Source: an uncultured Paracoccaceae bacterium (GTDB lineage: Bacteria > Pseudomonadota > Alphaproteobacteria > Rhodobacterales > Rhodobacteraceae). From it: a stretch of DNA of 64,000 nt. The notes under the pieces are model-generated. The model was given only the letters and a program-made list of their open reading frames with translations. It made no database searches and was not told the origin of the DNA. The position numbers and the translations under genes are program-made. Positions 1 through 8,880 of the stretch are shown here, one piece after another. Location of the stretch: assembly GCA_943787785.1 (NCBI GenBank), contig CALSNT010000003.1, positions 248,001-312,000 on the forward strand, given 5' to 3'. Position 1 is the stretch's first letter. The number at the start of each line of letters is the position of its first letter.

Positions 1-126
1 ATTCAAACCACATAGAGCAACTTCCGTTTGCAACACGATGCCAACACCCAGCCGACTTCGTAGCGCAATCATTTCGGATTGAGGCACGTCAATCCCGTGG
101 GGGTTTCCGCGATTACCATAATACGG

Positions 127-792
127 ATGGATGGCCTTCCTTTGAAATTCAACGACAGGGCCGATGCGGGTCGCCAGTTGGGCGACCGGTTGGCCGCAAT
201 GGACCTCGACAAACCGCTGGTCTTTGCGCTTCCCCGTGGTGGCGTCCCCGTGGCTGCCGAAGTGGCGCGCAGATTGCATGCGCCTCTCGACTTGATTCTG
301 GTGCGAAAGATCGGTGCGCCGGGAAATCCCGAGCTCGCGCTCGGCGCGATCGTTGGCAATTCTCACACGCAAGTTGTGGTCAATGACAACGTTAAGCGCC
401 TGTCGGGTGTCAACGATGCCTATCTGGCACGCGCGCAGGCGGATCAGATGGTTGAACTTGAACGCCGCAAGTCGAAGTACCTGGGCGACCGTGCCCGGCT
501 TGATCCATCGGGTCGTTGTGCGGTGGTCGTCGATGACGGGCTGGCAACAGGTGCCACCATGAAGGCCGCGCTCATCGCGCTCGGGCGGAACGGGGCTGCG
601 CGCATCGTTGTCGCTTTGCCCGTCGCGCCGCGCAAAGCCTTGGCCGGTCTTGCGGAACATGCGGATGACATTGTCTGCCTGCATCCCGCCGATGAATTTT
701 TCGGGGTCGGGGGTTTTTACCGTGATTTTCATCAGCTGTCGGATGAGGAGACCATCGCACTACTTGATCAATGCCTTACTGAACGGGAATGA
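127..792 (+). CDS. Phosphoribosyltransferase family protein
   Basis: The protein has the type I PRTase fold pattern. An N-terminal stretch with a conserved PRGG motif is typical of the predicted PRTases found with stress and dienelactone-hydrolase genes. The PRPP-binding loop is seen as VVVDDGLATGATMKAA, with two acidic residues followed by a small-residue loop. Such proteins transfer a phosphoribosyl group to or from PRPP, but the acceptor for this subfamily is not established. The frame is open upstream to a TTG at 79. I prefer the ATG at 127 because homologs begin close to a 'F.DR..AG..L' motif that follows directly. It stands alone, convergent with the next gene. Family is confident, substrate unknown. 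Confidence 0.85.
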   Translation: MDGLPLKFNDRADAGRQLGDRLAAMDLDKPLVFALPRGGVPVAAEVARRLHAPLDLILVRKIGAPGNPELALGAIVGNSHTQVVVNDNVKRLSGVNDAYLARAQADQMVELERRKSKYLGDRARLDPSGRCAVVVDDGLATGATMKAALIALGRNGAARIVVALPVAPRKALAGLAEHADDIVCLHPADEFFGVGGFYRDFHQLSDEETIALLDQCLTERE

Positions 793-936
793 CCAAGCGC
801 GGTGACAATCGTGCCCATTGGTCCGGTTGCTGATCTTTTCGTACAACGCAATGTGCCTTCGTGGGCCGGCCATCAATCACCGCAAAAAACCCGCACTGTA
901 TACCCCCGTTTGTTGGCGATAGGCGGGCGCCCTGGA

Positions 937-1671
937 TCACGACGCCTCTCCGCTAGGTCGGCCCCACCAGTGCCTGGCCATGAACCTGTGCCTGACACGA
1001 AGACTTAGCCCGAGGATCAGAATGAAGATCGAAAACAGGCACCAAACTGCGGGCATTTCGTTTGGATTGTCTGTTAAAGCCCAGGCGAGCACCGGCCCGA
1101 CCAGCACATGCATCAGGACAAAACGCCAGGCGCCATAGATCAACGGCAATAGAAATGCGGCAATCATGTAGGTCGGAAAACCAGCATGGATGCCCAGAGC
1201 ATCCTCGAAGGGAAGCAACAGGCCGCTATAGGGGATGTTCCAGGCGATATGCCAGGTTCCGGACACCGTGCACAGATTGCTTGCACACAACGGGCTGCCG
1301 GGCAGGCATTTCCCAGCAAACTGCCAGGGGATAAGCTGGGCGAGCATGACGGCCGCCGATACTCCGCAAATGCCGTAGACCCATCTTTTGGTCCGCTTTT
1401 TTGCGGCCTTCAGGACCAGTTCCATCGCGAAGGCATTTATCAGAAAGGGTTGGAACACGATGTGGAGGTATGACGCTATCGTGACAGCACGATTCTCAAG
1501 GGTGCCGCACTGGTTGAGGACAGCATAACCGGCAACCTGAAGGGCCTCCATGCCCGAGAAATACCCCAGTGTCAGCCAGATCGCGGCGGGGTCGTTTCGG
1601 CGATAGGATATCCAGGCAGCGGCTGCACCAACGCCCGTCATTGTCACGGAGATTTCCGAACTCCAACACAT
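937..1671 (-). CDS. DUF5765-type integral membrane protein
   Basis: The 244-residue protein has about six hydrophobic segments and no charged soluble domain. Its start MCWSSEISVTMTGVGAAAA and the motifs IWLTLGYFSGMEALQ and SYLHIVFQPF match my memory of the DUF5765 family, which has no assigned function. It lies at the inner membrane by composition. The ATG at 1671 is the only sensible start because the first hydrophobic segment follows at once. It is transcribed alone, facing the PRTase gene. Family assignment is from memory; no role can be inferred from the neighbours. Confidence 0.75.
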   Translation of the reverse strand: MCWSSEISVTMTGVGAAAAWISYRRNDPAAIWLTLGYFSGMEALQVAGYAVLNQCGTLENRAVTIASYLHIVFQPFLINAFAMELVLKAAKKRTKRWVYGICGVSAAVMLAQLIPWQFAGKCLPGSPLCASNLCTVSGTWHIAWNIPYSGLLLPFEDALGIHAGFPTYMIAAFLLPLIYGAWRFVLMHVLVGPVLAWALTDNPNEMPAVWCLFSIFILILGLSLRVRHRFMARHWWGRPSGEAS

Positions 1672-1816
1672 GCGCCGCGCTCCTTTGACGTTATGCTAAG
1701 TTAGTCCAGTCCTTTTGAATTGATACTCCTCAAGGCCCGGAACGGTGGCGGCTACGTGATGGCAAAACCAAGCAACGCTAGGCCGGTTAGGGCCATTCCA
1801 AGAGACACTGTCCTGA

Positions 1817-2022
1817 ATTGAAGCAGATCTGCTGGAACAGTGGAATGCGAGCGGATTTTGAGTCAGCGCCTGTCGTTCGGCAGCCGGCAATATTGCCCAA
1901 TCCGCGTCGCCATTCATTGACGTCCGCGACAATTCAGCCATGACGGGCTTGGAAGCCCTTCCCAAAATTGGCTCCTCGATTGCACGAGCGGTGGTCGAAC
2001 TCCTGGAAACCGGATCGCTGGC
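1817..2022 (+). pseudogene. Remnant of a helix-hairpin-helix (PolX N-terminal type) protein
   Basis: One reading frame encodes ADLLEQWNASGF, then an in-frame TGA at 1859-1861, then VSACRSAAGNIAQSASPF and DVRD..MTGLEALPKIGSSIARA. This follows the order of the Pol beta/PolX-like N-terminal and helix-hairpin-helix DNA-binding families, where an arginine is expected at the TGA. A CGA to TGA change would explain it. Similarity stops near 2022, where minus-strand IS3 sequence begins. The gene is therefore broken by a nonsense mutation and by an insertion or deletion. The family call rests on the GLEALPKIG hairpin and the spacing of conserved residues. Confidence 0.5.
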
Positions 2023-2024
2023 CA

Positions 2025-2146
2025 AGAAGGCCGTCCAGCACAATCCTGACCGTCGCTTCGTCCGAACATTGTTTGCGCGTGGGGCGACGGATGTCTTTGA
2101 TAACATTCTCGCCGGGGCTCTTCCGTGTTCCGGGTTTCTGTCTCAT
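2025..2146 (-). pseudogene. IS3-family transposase OrfA remnant (N-terminus only)
   Basis: Reading the minus strand from the ATG at 2146 gives MRQKPGTRKSPGENVIKDI and RKQCSDEATVRIVLDGL. This is the start of IS3-family OrfA proteins, which normally continue into a helix-turn-helix and a partner OrfB. Similarity ends near 2025, where the opposite-strand helix-hairpin-helix remnant begins, so the junction of host gene and insertion sequence is visible. No OrfB or second IS end is present nearby. Confidence 0.55.
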
Positions 2147-2483
2147 CTCCACTCTTTGGCGGTCACGATGAGCCAGAAAACCAAAGCACAGGGTCATGAT
2201 CAACTCTGACCAAGGCTCCATATTCAGCGGCAAAGGGTGGCAATAATTATTTGGCAGACCCAACCTAGTTGCCAGCAGAAAGCAGAATGGGAATTGCTCC
2301 GATAGCGCAGTTGCCGAGCGCTTTTTTCATCGGCTGAAACGCGAACGGATCAGACGAAAGTGCTTCTTTTTTTGTCCCCAACACGGCAAATCCCCCCGCG
2401 TTGGTGAGAAAATTGAATCAGCAAGTCACTCTTCGATCAACAAAAGTTTCCCAACGAGAAACGCCAGCAGTCTCCAAGGTAAC
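2147..2483. other. Intergenic stretch without recognisable gene
   Basis: About 340 bases between the IS3 remnant and the stop codon of holB. It contains short open frames only, none with recognisable residues or a good ribosome binding site. The left part may be the outer end of the IS3 element, but I could not find its inverted repeat. No terminator for the minus-strand holB operon is obvious here. Confidence 0.5.
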
Positions 2484-3617
2484 TTATCGGAGCACATCCC
2501 CTGCCGTCGCGTTCATCGCCAGCAACAGGTCCAGCACCAGTACTGCCGGGTCAAGGTTCACTGCGCGCCCATGACGCGCGCGTTCTGCCAGTGTCTCGGC
2601 CAACTCCGCCCATGTTCGCGCCGCAGCGGGCGTTGGCGACAGGCGCGCCAGCACCGGGCCCTCATTTGGCGCGGCTTCTGGCAAGGCGATGCCCACACCG
2701 GCGCGTGCAAGGCGTGCAAGTGCAAGATCAATCAATCGCAGGGTCAGATCATAGCGTGCCTCGGCGCCGCGCCCAAGACAGGCATCGGCCACCGCGCGGG
2801 CGCGGCCTCGGTCCATTTTCGGCGCGGAGTCCAATAATGTGATGAGATTTGCAAAAAGAGCCGCTCCGTCGTCTTTCGCCAGGCGGATCGCCTCGCCCAC
2901 CGACCCAGCCGACAATTCGGCCAACGAAGGGTCCGCTTCGTGGCCAGTTACAGCCAGCGCAGCGGTCAGATCATCGGGCGCGAGTGGGTCAAACCGCAGC
3001 GTGCGGCACCGAGAGCGGATCGTTGGCAACAGGCGGGCCGGGCGATGGCTGATCAGTAACAGAACGCACCGGGCGGGGGGTTCCTCCAGCAGTTTCAGCA
3101 AGGCATTGGCTGCATTCGGGTTCAACTCGTCTGCGCTGTCGACAATGACAACCCGGTATCCTCCGTCAGCCAGCGCCATGCCAAAGAACGGCGTGAGCCG
3201 GCGCGCCTCGTCTACCGTAATAACTGTTTTCAGCCGCTTCAGTTTATGGTCCCAACCCCGACGCAGCAGAAAAACGCCAGGATCGGACAGTGCCGAGATG
3301 CGCCGCGCGACTGGGTGATCCGCACCCATGGCGAGGCCGGTCGGCACCGCATCCGCCAACATGTCACCGGGGGCGGGAAGGGCGCGTAAAAAGCGGGCGG
3401 CCCTCCAGGCGAAGGTGGCTTTGCCGACGCCACGCGGGCCGGTCAACAACCAGGCGTGATGCAATTTACCGTCCGAGGCCGCTTCAAGAAACGCGGCTTC
3501 CTGGTCCGCGTGGCCAATCAATTCTGTCGTGTCGCGAGGATGCGGCGCTCCGTCTAGTTTGTCCGGTTCGGGCAGGGATTCGGCCTCGGGGACCTGCGCT
3601 GCACGGACCGCGCTCAA
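2484..3617 (-). CDS. holB: DNA polymerase III subunit delta prime
   Basis: HolB is part of the clamp-loader complex. It shows an AAA+ ATPase fold with a Walker A-like GPRGVGKAT and a sensor/DE-like VDSADELNPNAANALLKLLEEPP, the stretch shared by delta prime and DnaX. The N-terminal 'PHPR.T..LIGH' is usual for alphaproteobacterial HolB. The frame is open further upstream, but a TTG at 3617 overlaps the tmk stop as TTGA. That gives a 377-residue protein beginning just before the conserved PEPDKLDGAPHPRDT region, so I choose it. It is the last gene of the SPOR lipoprotein-dac-tmk-holB operon, consistent with translational coupling. Confidence 0.9.
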   Translation of the reverse strand: MSAVRAAQVPEAESLPEPDKLDGAPHPRDTTELIGHADQEAAFLEAASDGKLHHAWLLTGPRGVGKATFAWRAARFLRALPAPGDMLADAVPTGLAMGADHPVARRISALSDPGVFLLRRGWDHKLKRLKTVITVDEARRLTPFFGMALADGGYRVVIVDSADELNPNAANALLKLLEEPPARCVLLLISHRPARLLPTIRSRCRTLRFDPLAPDDLTAALAVTGHEADPSLAELSAGSVGEAIRLAKDDGAALFANLITLLDSAPKMDRGRARAVADACLGRGAEARYDLTLRLIDLALARLARAGVGIALPEAAPNEGPVLARLSPTPAAARTWAELAETLAERARHGRAVNLDPAVLVLDLLLAMNATAGDVLR

Positions 3618-4243
3618 GTCAAATACGCCTGTGTGTTGGCCAATACGTCGGCGGCAACCGAGGCTTCGTCTCGGCCTCCGTCGATCAGCCGGCACCTATC
3701 AGCGTTAAGCTCTGCCAGAGCCAGAAAACCCTCGCGTAATGCGGTCTGGAATCCAGCGCCAAACTCCTCAAACCGATCTTCGCCGCTGTGTCTTGCCAAT
3801 CCACGCGTGAGCGCGGCCTCCGGGTCCATGTCGATCACCAGTGTCAGGTCCGGCTCGACACCGATCATCAGTGCGTGGAGGGCATCCACAATCGCGCGCA
3901 AATCCCCTCGGGTTGCGCCTTGGTAGACGCGGGTGCTGTCGGCGAACCGGTCACAGACGACGATTTTTCCAGCGTTCAACGCAGGTTGAATGGTCTTTTC
4001 CCAATGATCGCGCCGCGCTGCGGTGAACAGCAGCATTTCGGTTTCGGGCGACCAGCGGTCCGGCGATCCCTCGACCAGTAACCGGCGAATTTCCTCGGCC
4101 CCCGGCGCGCCGCCGGGTTCGCGGGTCCGGATTACATCGTGACCCGCAGATTTGAGTGCATCGGCCAACAAGCGGCTTTGAGTCGATTTTCCGGACCCGT
4201 CAATGCCTTCGAAGGTGATAAACAGACCGGGCCAATCACCCAT
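3614..4243 (-). CDS. tmk: Thymidylate kinase
   Basis: The enzyme phosphorylates dTMP to dTDP. The 209-residue protein carries the P-loop FEGIDGSGKST near residue 10, the DRX motif CDRFADSTRVYQG, and TREPGG with the dTMP-binding arginine. The normal Tmk length and the P-loop position fix the start at the ATG at 4243, although the frame stays open upstream. That ATG overlaps the stop of the carboxypeptidase gene by one base (TGATG), and its own stop overlaps the holB start, so the three genes form a tightly coupled minus-strand operon. Confidence 0.95.
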   Translation of the reverse strand: MGDWPGLFITFEGIDGSGKSTQSRLLADALKSAGHDVIRTREPGGAPGAEEIRRLLVEGSPDRWSPETEMLLFTAARRDHWEKTIQPALNAGKIVVCDRFADSTRVYQGATRGDLRAIVDALHALMIGVEPDLTLVIDMDPEAALTRGLARHSGEDRFEEFGAGFQTALREGFLALAELNADRCRLIDGGRDEASVAADVLANTQAYLT

Positions 4244-5403
4244 CACAGGCGGTCCGCGACCGTGTCCCCAAGCGTGTCGCGCACCAGAACCTTGGCAGCT
4301 GTATGTAGACGCGGCCCCAGACCGCCGCGCGCGACGTTTCGGTGCGCCACGAGGGGCACATTGCGATCCGGAAGACCGGGGAGTTTGATCAGGAGTTCCC
4401 CCAACTTCTGGCCTTGCGTGACGGGCGCTTCCACCGGGCTGTCGTAGGTTACAGTGGCATCGACCCCATCCTGCGCCAATGCAGGCAGTAGCAATGTCAG
4501 GGCGGATTCTGAGATTAGCCCGACGCTTTTGTGTTCGCCCATCCAAACCGGCACATTGGCAAAACGATTGCCTTCATTGACGATGGTTTTCTCGACAAAC
4601 TGGCGGAAAGCCCAATTCACCAAGCGTTGACTTTCGTCGGCTCGGGCCGCCTGACTGTCCAGACCTGCGAGCACGAAGACGACCCGGCGATTGCCCTGTC
4701 GGGCCGAACCGACGAGGCCGTACCCGGCCTCGGAAGTGTGACCGGTTTTCAGCCCATCTGCACCGATGCCCAACTTAAGCAGCGGATTCCGGTTGAAGCG
4801 GTTCTGGGGCGCGCGCCCGTCGAACAGGTACTCGGTCTGGGCGAAGTAGCCGTAGTAGTCAGGAAATTCTGTGATAAGCCGAGTCGCAAGGATGCCCAGA
4901 TCACGGACCGACATTTTATGGTTCGGATGTGGCCAGCCGGACGCATTGCCGAATGTAGAATTCATCATGCCCAACGCCCGCGCGCGCTGTGTCATCTGTT
5001 GGGCAAATCCGTCCTCTGATCCGGCCAGCCCTTCGGCCACGACCACGGTCGCATCGTTGCCCGACTGAACCACGATCCCCTGGATCAGCTCTTCGACCGT
5101 CGGGCGATCCCGTTCGGTCAAGAACATGGTCGACCCGCCCATTGCCTTGGCGCGTGCCGAAACACCAAACCTTGTGCTCAACTTGACCCGCCCATCGCGC
5201 AATGCCTCGAACAACATGTTCAGGGTCATCAGCTTGGACATCGACGCGGGGGGCAACGCCTCGTCCGCGTTCTTGACCAGAAGCTCGGTCTGGGTCGTCA
5301 CGTCATAGACGAAGGCGGCCCGTGCTGCGGTGTCAAACGACTGAGCAGCAAGCGGCCCGGCCAGAGCACAGGCGACCAGAATGACTAACCGGCGAAAGAA
5401 CAT
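4243..5403 (-). CDS. D-alanyl-D-alanine carboxypeptidase (penicillin-binding protein 5/6 type)
   Basis: This periplasmic low-molecular-weight PBP trims the terminal D-Ala from peptidoglycan stem peptides. The three active-site motifs are all present: S54-M-S-K57, S114-G-N116 and K219-T-G221. A signal peptide (FRRLVILVACALAGPLAAQ) ends near residue 21. The 386-residue length includes the C-terminal beta-rich domain of PBP5-like enzymes. No clear C-terminal amphipathic anchor is seen, though the last residues are basic. It lies 20 bases after the SPOR lipoprotein gene and overlaps tmk, so it is in the same operon. Confidence 0.93.
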   Translation of the reverse strand: MFFRRLVILVACALAGPLAAQSFDTAARAAFVYDVTTQTELLVKNADEALPPASMSKLMTLNMLFEALRDGRVKLSTRFGVSARAKAMGGSTMFLTERDRPTVEELIQGIVVQSGNDATVVVAEGLAGSEDGFAQQMTQRARALGMMNSTFGNASGWPHPNHKMSVRDLGILATRLITEFPDYYGYFAQTEYLFDGRAPQNRFNRNPLLKLGIGADGLKTGHTSEAGYGLVGSARQGNRRVVFVLAGLDSQAARADESQRLVNWAFRQFVEKTIVNEGNRFANVPVWMGEHKSVGLISESALTLLLPALAQDGVDATVTYDSPVEAPVTQGQKLGELLIKLPGLPDRNVPLVAHRNVARGGLGPRLHTAAKVLVRDTLGDTVADRL

Positions 5404-5423
5404 TGGTAGTTGGCTCCGCTATA

Positions 5424-6275
5424 TTAGCCGGACACGAAGTAGGCGTCAGAATACCCCAAGGCTTTGACTTTGGACAGCATCGCGGCGCGATCGTCAGACG
5501 TCGGTGCAGGTCCGACCAGAACCCGCCACGTCGTCTTTCCGTTGCTCACATTGCGCCGCACAACCGGGATAACTCCAACACTGCGCAAGCCGGCAGCCGT
5601 GTTGTTGGCGTTGGATTCTTCGCGGAACAGGGCAACCTGGATAAACGGCTTTGTAAGTGTTGAGGACGCCGCAGTCGCAGCCGGCGCAGGGGCAGGCGGG
5701 GGTGCCGCTTGAGCGGCAGCCGCCGGAGGTGGCGTTGCAGCGATCGTTGCCGCGGCGGGGATGATGTCGCCATCGTCCAGCGGGGTCGCTGCGATTTCTT
5801 CCGGAGCCTCAAGCACCGGATCGGTTTCCGGCTCTGCCGGGGCCTCGACCTTGCGCAGAGCCGTCACGTTCAACGTAGCCGGTTTGCCTGCCAGCATTCC
5901 TAAAGCCTCTGCGGCTTCGGACGAGACCTGAATTGCAGGGCCGGGGTTGTCTGACTCGCGGCGGAACAAAGCGCCGATCACGAACTTCCCATTGTCTTCA
6001 TTGCGCACAATCGCGCGTTCCGGATCAACCACATCGGGATGTGCGACCCAAATGCCGCCAAGCGATGGCCGACCATCCCAAAGACCTTTGTCGGTCGTTT
6101 GAAATACTTCAGGGGCCTCTACATCGCGTTCGACCAATGTTGTCGATTTCCCCGACTTTGACCCACCACCGCTGAACGGATTTTTGAAACCCATGGGACC
6201 ATTACCACCACATGCGGTAAGAAGTGCCAGGCCCCCAAGAACCAGAACCGTCCGAACTGTTAGTGTCCTGCCCAT
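5424..6275 (-). CDS. SPOR-domain lipoprotein (RlpA/DedD-like envelope protein)
   Basis: The N-terminus has a lipoprotein signal with lipobox LTAC (Cys22), so the mature protein is probably lipid-anchored and periplasmic. A proline/alanine-rich linker spans roughly residues 160-205. The last 75 residues form a SPOR domain (PFIQVALFREESNANNTAA ... WRVLVGPA), which binds denuded glycan strands at division sites. The middle part has the 'LWDGRPSLGGIWVAHP' block of alphaproteobacterial RlpA-like or SPOR proteins, so loss of a double-psi barrel cannot be excluded. The start at 6275 puts the lipobox at the right distance. The longer open frame upstream has no signal peptide. It heads the dac-tmk-holB operon. 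Confidence 0.8.
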   Translation of the reverse strand: MGRTLTVRTVLVLGGLALLTACGGNGPMGFKNPFSGGGSKSGKSTTLVERDVEAPEVFQTTDKGLWDGRPSLGGIWVAHPDVVDPERAIVRNEDNGKFVIGALFRRESDNPGPAIQVSSEAAEALGMLAGKPATLNVTALRKVEAPAEPETDPVLEAPEEIAATPLDDGDIIPAAATIAATPPPAAAAQAAPPPAPAPAATAASSTLTKPFIQVALFREESNANNTAAGLRSVGVIPVVRRNVSNGKTTWRVLVGPAPTSDDRAAMLSKVKALGYSDAYFVSG

Positions 6276-6553
6276 ACTCGCCCCCTTGATGCGCGGGCGT
6301 TGCCGCGCCGATACCGCTTTGCGGTGTTGTTGCCTGCTCAGCGCCACAAATCGACGCGAATGAGCGGGACTGTAGCGCTTGGAGGTGCGCATGAAAAGAG
6401 TCTGTCGCGCCATGGGCAACCTCTGGCCAATGGTCGTGCGCTAAAGTTTGCGTTACCGGTCGGCAAAGTCGACGCTTTCAGAATCACGACCAGCCCGCTA
6501 AAGCGCAGACGACCGTCCCGATCTGAGTGCCTCATCGCGCGCTTTGATTCCTC

Positions 6554-6643
6554 GGAGGAGTGGCAGAGTGGTCGAATGCACCGGTCTTGAAAACCGGCGT
6601 GCGTGAAAGCGTACCGTGGGTTCGAATCCCACCTCCTCCGCCA
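6554..6643 (+). tRNA. tRNA-Ser (anticodon UGA)
   Basis: The 90-base sequence folds as a class II tRNA. The acceptor stem GGAGGAG pairs with CTCCTCC and the genome encodes G-CCA at the 3' end. The anticodon stem CCGGT/ACCGG encloses the loop CTTGAAA, giving anticodon TGA. A variable arm (GCGTGCGTGAAAGCGTAC) and a T arm (GTGGGTTCGAATCCCAC) follow. The long variable arm and anticodon identify serine. It reads UCA and, with modification, other UCN codons. Confidence 0.97.
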
Positions 6644-7164
6644 AATAGCATTGTTATTAAACGATTTTATACGGCAAACATGTATTGTTCCCATAAAGGC
6701 TCCCCGATACGCACGCGGCTGTGCAGGCAGTTTGCGGCGCTAATCGCAGCGGGGCCTTGGCCTCCAGCTTTCGGGATGCCCCCCTTCTTCAAATCCTGCC
6801 GCCGTTTTGCGACCCCTACCCGGGGGCACCCCACTTTTTCGGGCGCCGTCGCTCTGATCACCCTTACATAGTATTCAGCGCGTTCGATCAGATGCCGAAA
6901 TGCAAAACCGAAAAAAATTTCTAGAAAATTTTGGTCAGCGGTCTTCGAGGACGGATTGGCAGGTGGTCCGCGTCCTCTTGCAACCTGCGCTCCAAAAAAC
7001 GCGCCCCGGAGCGCGTTCTGGATCTCCGCACCACTTCCTGCCAGAAACCCATTCCGCCGCTGTCACCGCAGTCACAGGCGCTGTGGTGGGGTAACCGGCC
7101 CACGCACCCGCGAGCCGAAGCCGGGTAGAACCAGCAGCAGGCCGTTGCGACGGCCCCAACTACG
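6644..7164. other. 520-base gap without recognisable gene
   Basis: This is the stretch between tRNA-Ser and the Sel1 remnant. Open frames of 60-100 codons exist on both strands, but none shows a recognisable family or a convincing start. The one structured element I can support is a minus-strand terminator-like hairpin at 6994-7017. The 3' flank of a tRNA gene is a common integration site, and the accessory island begins here. I found no direct repeat of the tRNA 3' end within the window. Confidence 0.5.
6994..7017 (-). terminator. Rho-independent terminator-like hairpin
   Basis: On the minus strand AACGCGC pairs perfectly with GCGCGTT across the loop TCCGGG, followed by a run of T residues (AAAAAA at 6994-6999 on the plus strand). 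It would stop transcription coming from above 7020. The only candidate upstream is the Sel1-repeat remnant, 150 bases away, so either that transcript has a long 3' part or a small RNA ends here. Confidence 0.6.
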
Positions 7165-7383
7165 TCAGGCGCCACAATCCTCGTAGCCAGATTGAAGGCA
7201 AATACTGGCGAGCTTTCGGGCTTCTGATATGTCGGCGGGTGACATGCGGCTCTCGACGATGGCCCGGAACTGCTGGCCCTTCAGGTACCCCTGTTCGGCG
7301 GCCAGATGGAACCATTGGAAGGCCCTTATGTCGTCCCTAAGGTCGACCCGGCCATCGAAGTGCATATCCCCTAGGGCTGACGA
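7165..7383 (-). pseudogene. C-terminal remnant of a Sel1-repeat protein
   Basis: Read on the minus strand, the frame gives LGDMHFDGRVDLRDDIRAF and then WFHLAAEQGYLKGQQ. This is a Sel1/TPR-like repeat, followed by the usual 'IV..RMSPADISEARKLA' tail that ends many Sel1-repeat proteins. A stop codon lies just upstream of this block (TGA near 7386), so all earlier repeats are missing. Intact relatives are secreted or periplasmic adaptor proteins. The ATG at 7365 would give only 66 residues and is unlikely to be a real start. Confidence 0.6.
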
Positions 7384-7449
7384 GGATCAATTGGTCGACT
7401 AGGCAAAGCACGACCTTGATTTGCTTACTGCGCACTATAACCTAACAAC

Positions 7450-7836
7450 ATGATAAAAAGCATCATTATCTTGGTTTTGGGAGCGCTGCCGGTCAACGCT
7501 TCAGGAGCTTTCACATGTATAGAGATAGAAAGAGTTTCGCTTTCTGCCGAAGGATCGATGCGCCCTGCGTATGGTGGTCGAACTCTGAATTTCAGGTGGA
7601 CCGGAAGCAGTCTGTGGGGCGATGGAGTATTTTACCACGATAAGTATTCAATCAGCACACTTGGCGTGGATGGATTTCGTGCCTTCGCCGAAAATTCTGA
7701 CCGCAGCGATTTGTTCAGGTTTGAGGATGGTATTTTAATGCACGCTGCGATTGTGAAATATGGGCGAAATCCATCGATCCAGTCGCAGGTGTTTAAATGC
7801 GACGATGTAACAGGATCTAATTCAGAGTTCCGCTAA
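7450..7836 (+). CDS. Hypothetical secreted protein
   Basis: The 128-residue protein is not one I recognise. Its first 19 residues (MIKSIIILVLGALPVNASG) look like a Sec signal peptide, so it is probably periplasmic. Two cysteines (one right after the signal, one near the C-terminus) could form a disulfide. The body is rich in Gly, Ser, Phe and Tyr with alternating polar pattern, suggesting a small beta-sheet domain. The IS5-type element is inserted a few bases after its stop codon. Base composition is more AT-rich than the core genes, in keeping with acquired DNA. Confidence 0.6.
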   Translation: MIKSIIILVLGALPVNASGAFTCIEIERVSLSAEGSMRPAYGGRTLNFRWTGSSLWGDGVFYHDKYSISTLGVDGFRAFAENSDRSDLFRFEDGILMHAAIVKYGRNPSIQSQVFKCDDVTGSNSEFR

Positions 7837-7844
7837 GTCCCTAG

Positions 7845-8674
7845 GCTCAGGACCCATTGATTTTACGCTGAACATCTGAATCATTACTCCAAAAATGGAG
7901 CGGTGACATGAGCGATCTTTTCTGGCTGACAGACACGCAGATGCAGCGTCTTGAGCCCTACTTTCCAAAGTCGCATGGCAAGCCTCGGGTGGATGACAGG
8001 CGTGTGTTGAGCGGGATTATCTTCATCAATCGCAACGGGTTGCGCTGGCGGGACGCTCCCTCGGAATACGGTCCGCCCAAGACGCTTTATAACAGGTGGG
8101 TGCGCTGGAGCCGTAAGGGTGTGTTTGCCCGCATACTGACCGAGTTGGCACGTGAAGGTGGCCATACCGATGTGCTTATGATCGACGCGACCCATCTTAA
8201 AGCGCATCGCACGGCGTCCAGCCTTGGACTCAAAAGGGGGGCAAAGGCCGCCTGATTGGTCTCACAAAGGGTGGATTGAACTCAAAACTGCATGCTGTAA
8301 CGGACGCGCTTGGCCGACCTTTACGGATGTTTCTGACCGCAGGAAACGTCAGCGATTACGTGGGCGCGCGGGCTTTGATGGGGTCGCTCCCAAAGGCCGA
8401 TTGGCTGCTTGCAGATCGAGGCTATGATGCAGACTGGTTCCGTAACGGACTGAAAGATATGGAGATTGAACCCTGCATCCCATCGCGCAAGTCCCGCAAA
8501 GTGGCCATCCCGCACGACCGATCCCGTTACAAATTGCGCCACAAAATCGAGAATATGTTTGGCAAACTCAAGGACTGGCGGCGCATCGCAACCCGCTATG
8601 ACCGATGCCCAGAACTGTTTCTGTCAGCCATAGCACTCGCAGCAACCGTACTGTTTTGGTTATGAGTCCTGAGC
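7845..8674 (+). mobile_element. Complete IS5-family insertion sequence (IS427-like)
   Basis: The 830-base element is bounded by imperfect inverted repeats: GCTCAGGACCCATT at the left and the complement of ATGAGTCCTGAGC at the right. The tetranucleotide CTAG flanks it on both sides (7841-7844 and 8675-8678), which fits the target-site preference of this group. It carries one transposase gene read through a -1 frameshift. Both ends and the catalytic residues are intact, so the copy could still be active. Confidence 0.9.
7908..8665 (+). CDS. IS5-family transposase, two frames joined by -1 frameshift
   Basis: Frame one (7908-8255) encodes the N-terminal DUF4096-like part, starting MSDLFWLTDTQMQRLEPYF and ending with the first catalytic Asp region DVLMIDATHLKAH. 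Frame two, ending at 8665, encodes GRLIGLTKGGLNSKLHAVTD, the second Asp in LLADRGYDADW and the Glu in KIENMFGKLKDWRR, which completes the DDE triad. The slippery stretch AAAAGGGGGG at 8232-8241 lies exactly where the frames must join, and the shift needed is -1. This arrangement is typical of the IS427 group. It sits fully inside the inverted repeats. Confidence 0.9.
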
Positions 8675-8880
8675 CTAGTGGGAGGCGCGCTGGGAGTAGC
8701 AAGCATCATCTCCCCCGTCGCTGAGGGACGGGGGGACGCTGCCACAGGGGCTACAGCAAACACGCTCACAATGTGACGACGGAGCAACAGTACTAGCCTC
8801 GTTGCGACGGGATGGTTTGTGGGCTTGCGTAACGACTGTACACTGCTCACCACTAAAAAACGGTATCCCGGGTTCCGAAC

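Noticed and set aside
1-78. Gene fragment at the left edge
   Set aside because: No frame in the first 78 bases shows a recognisable protein end; too short to judge.
6921-7175. Small minus-strand protein genes in the gap after the tRNA
   Set aside because: Three overlapping frames are open because of high GC content; none has a start site or recognisable residues, and a terminator hairpin lies inside them.
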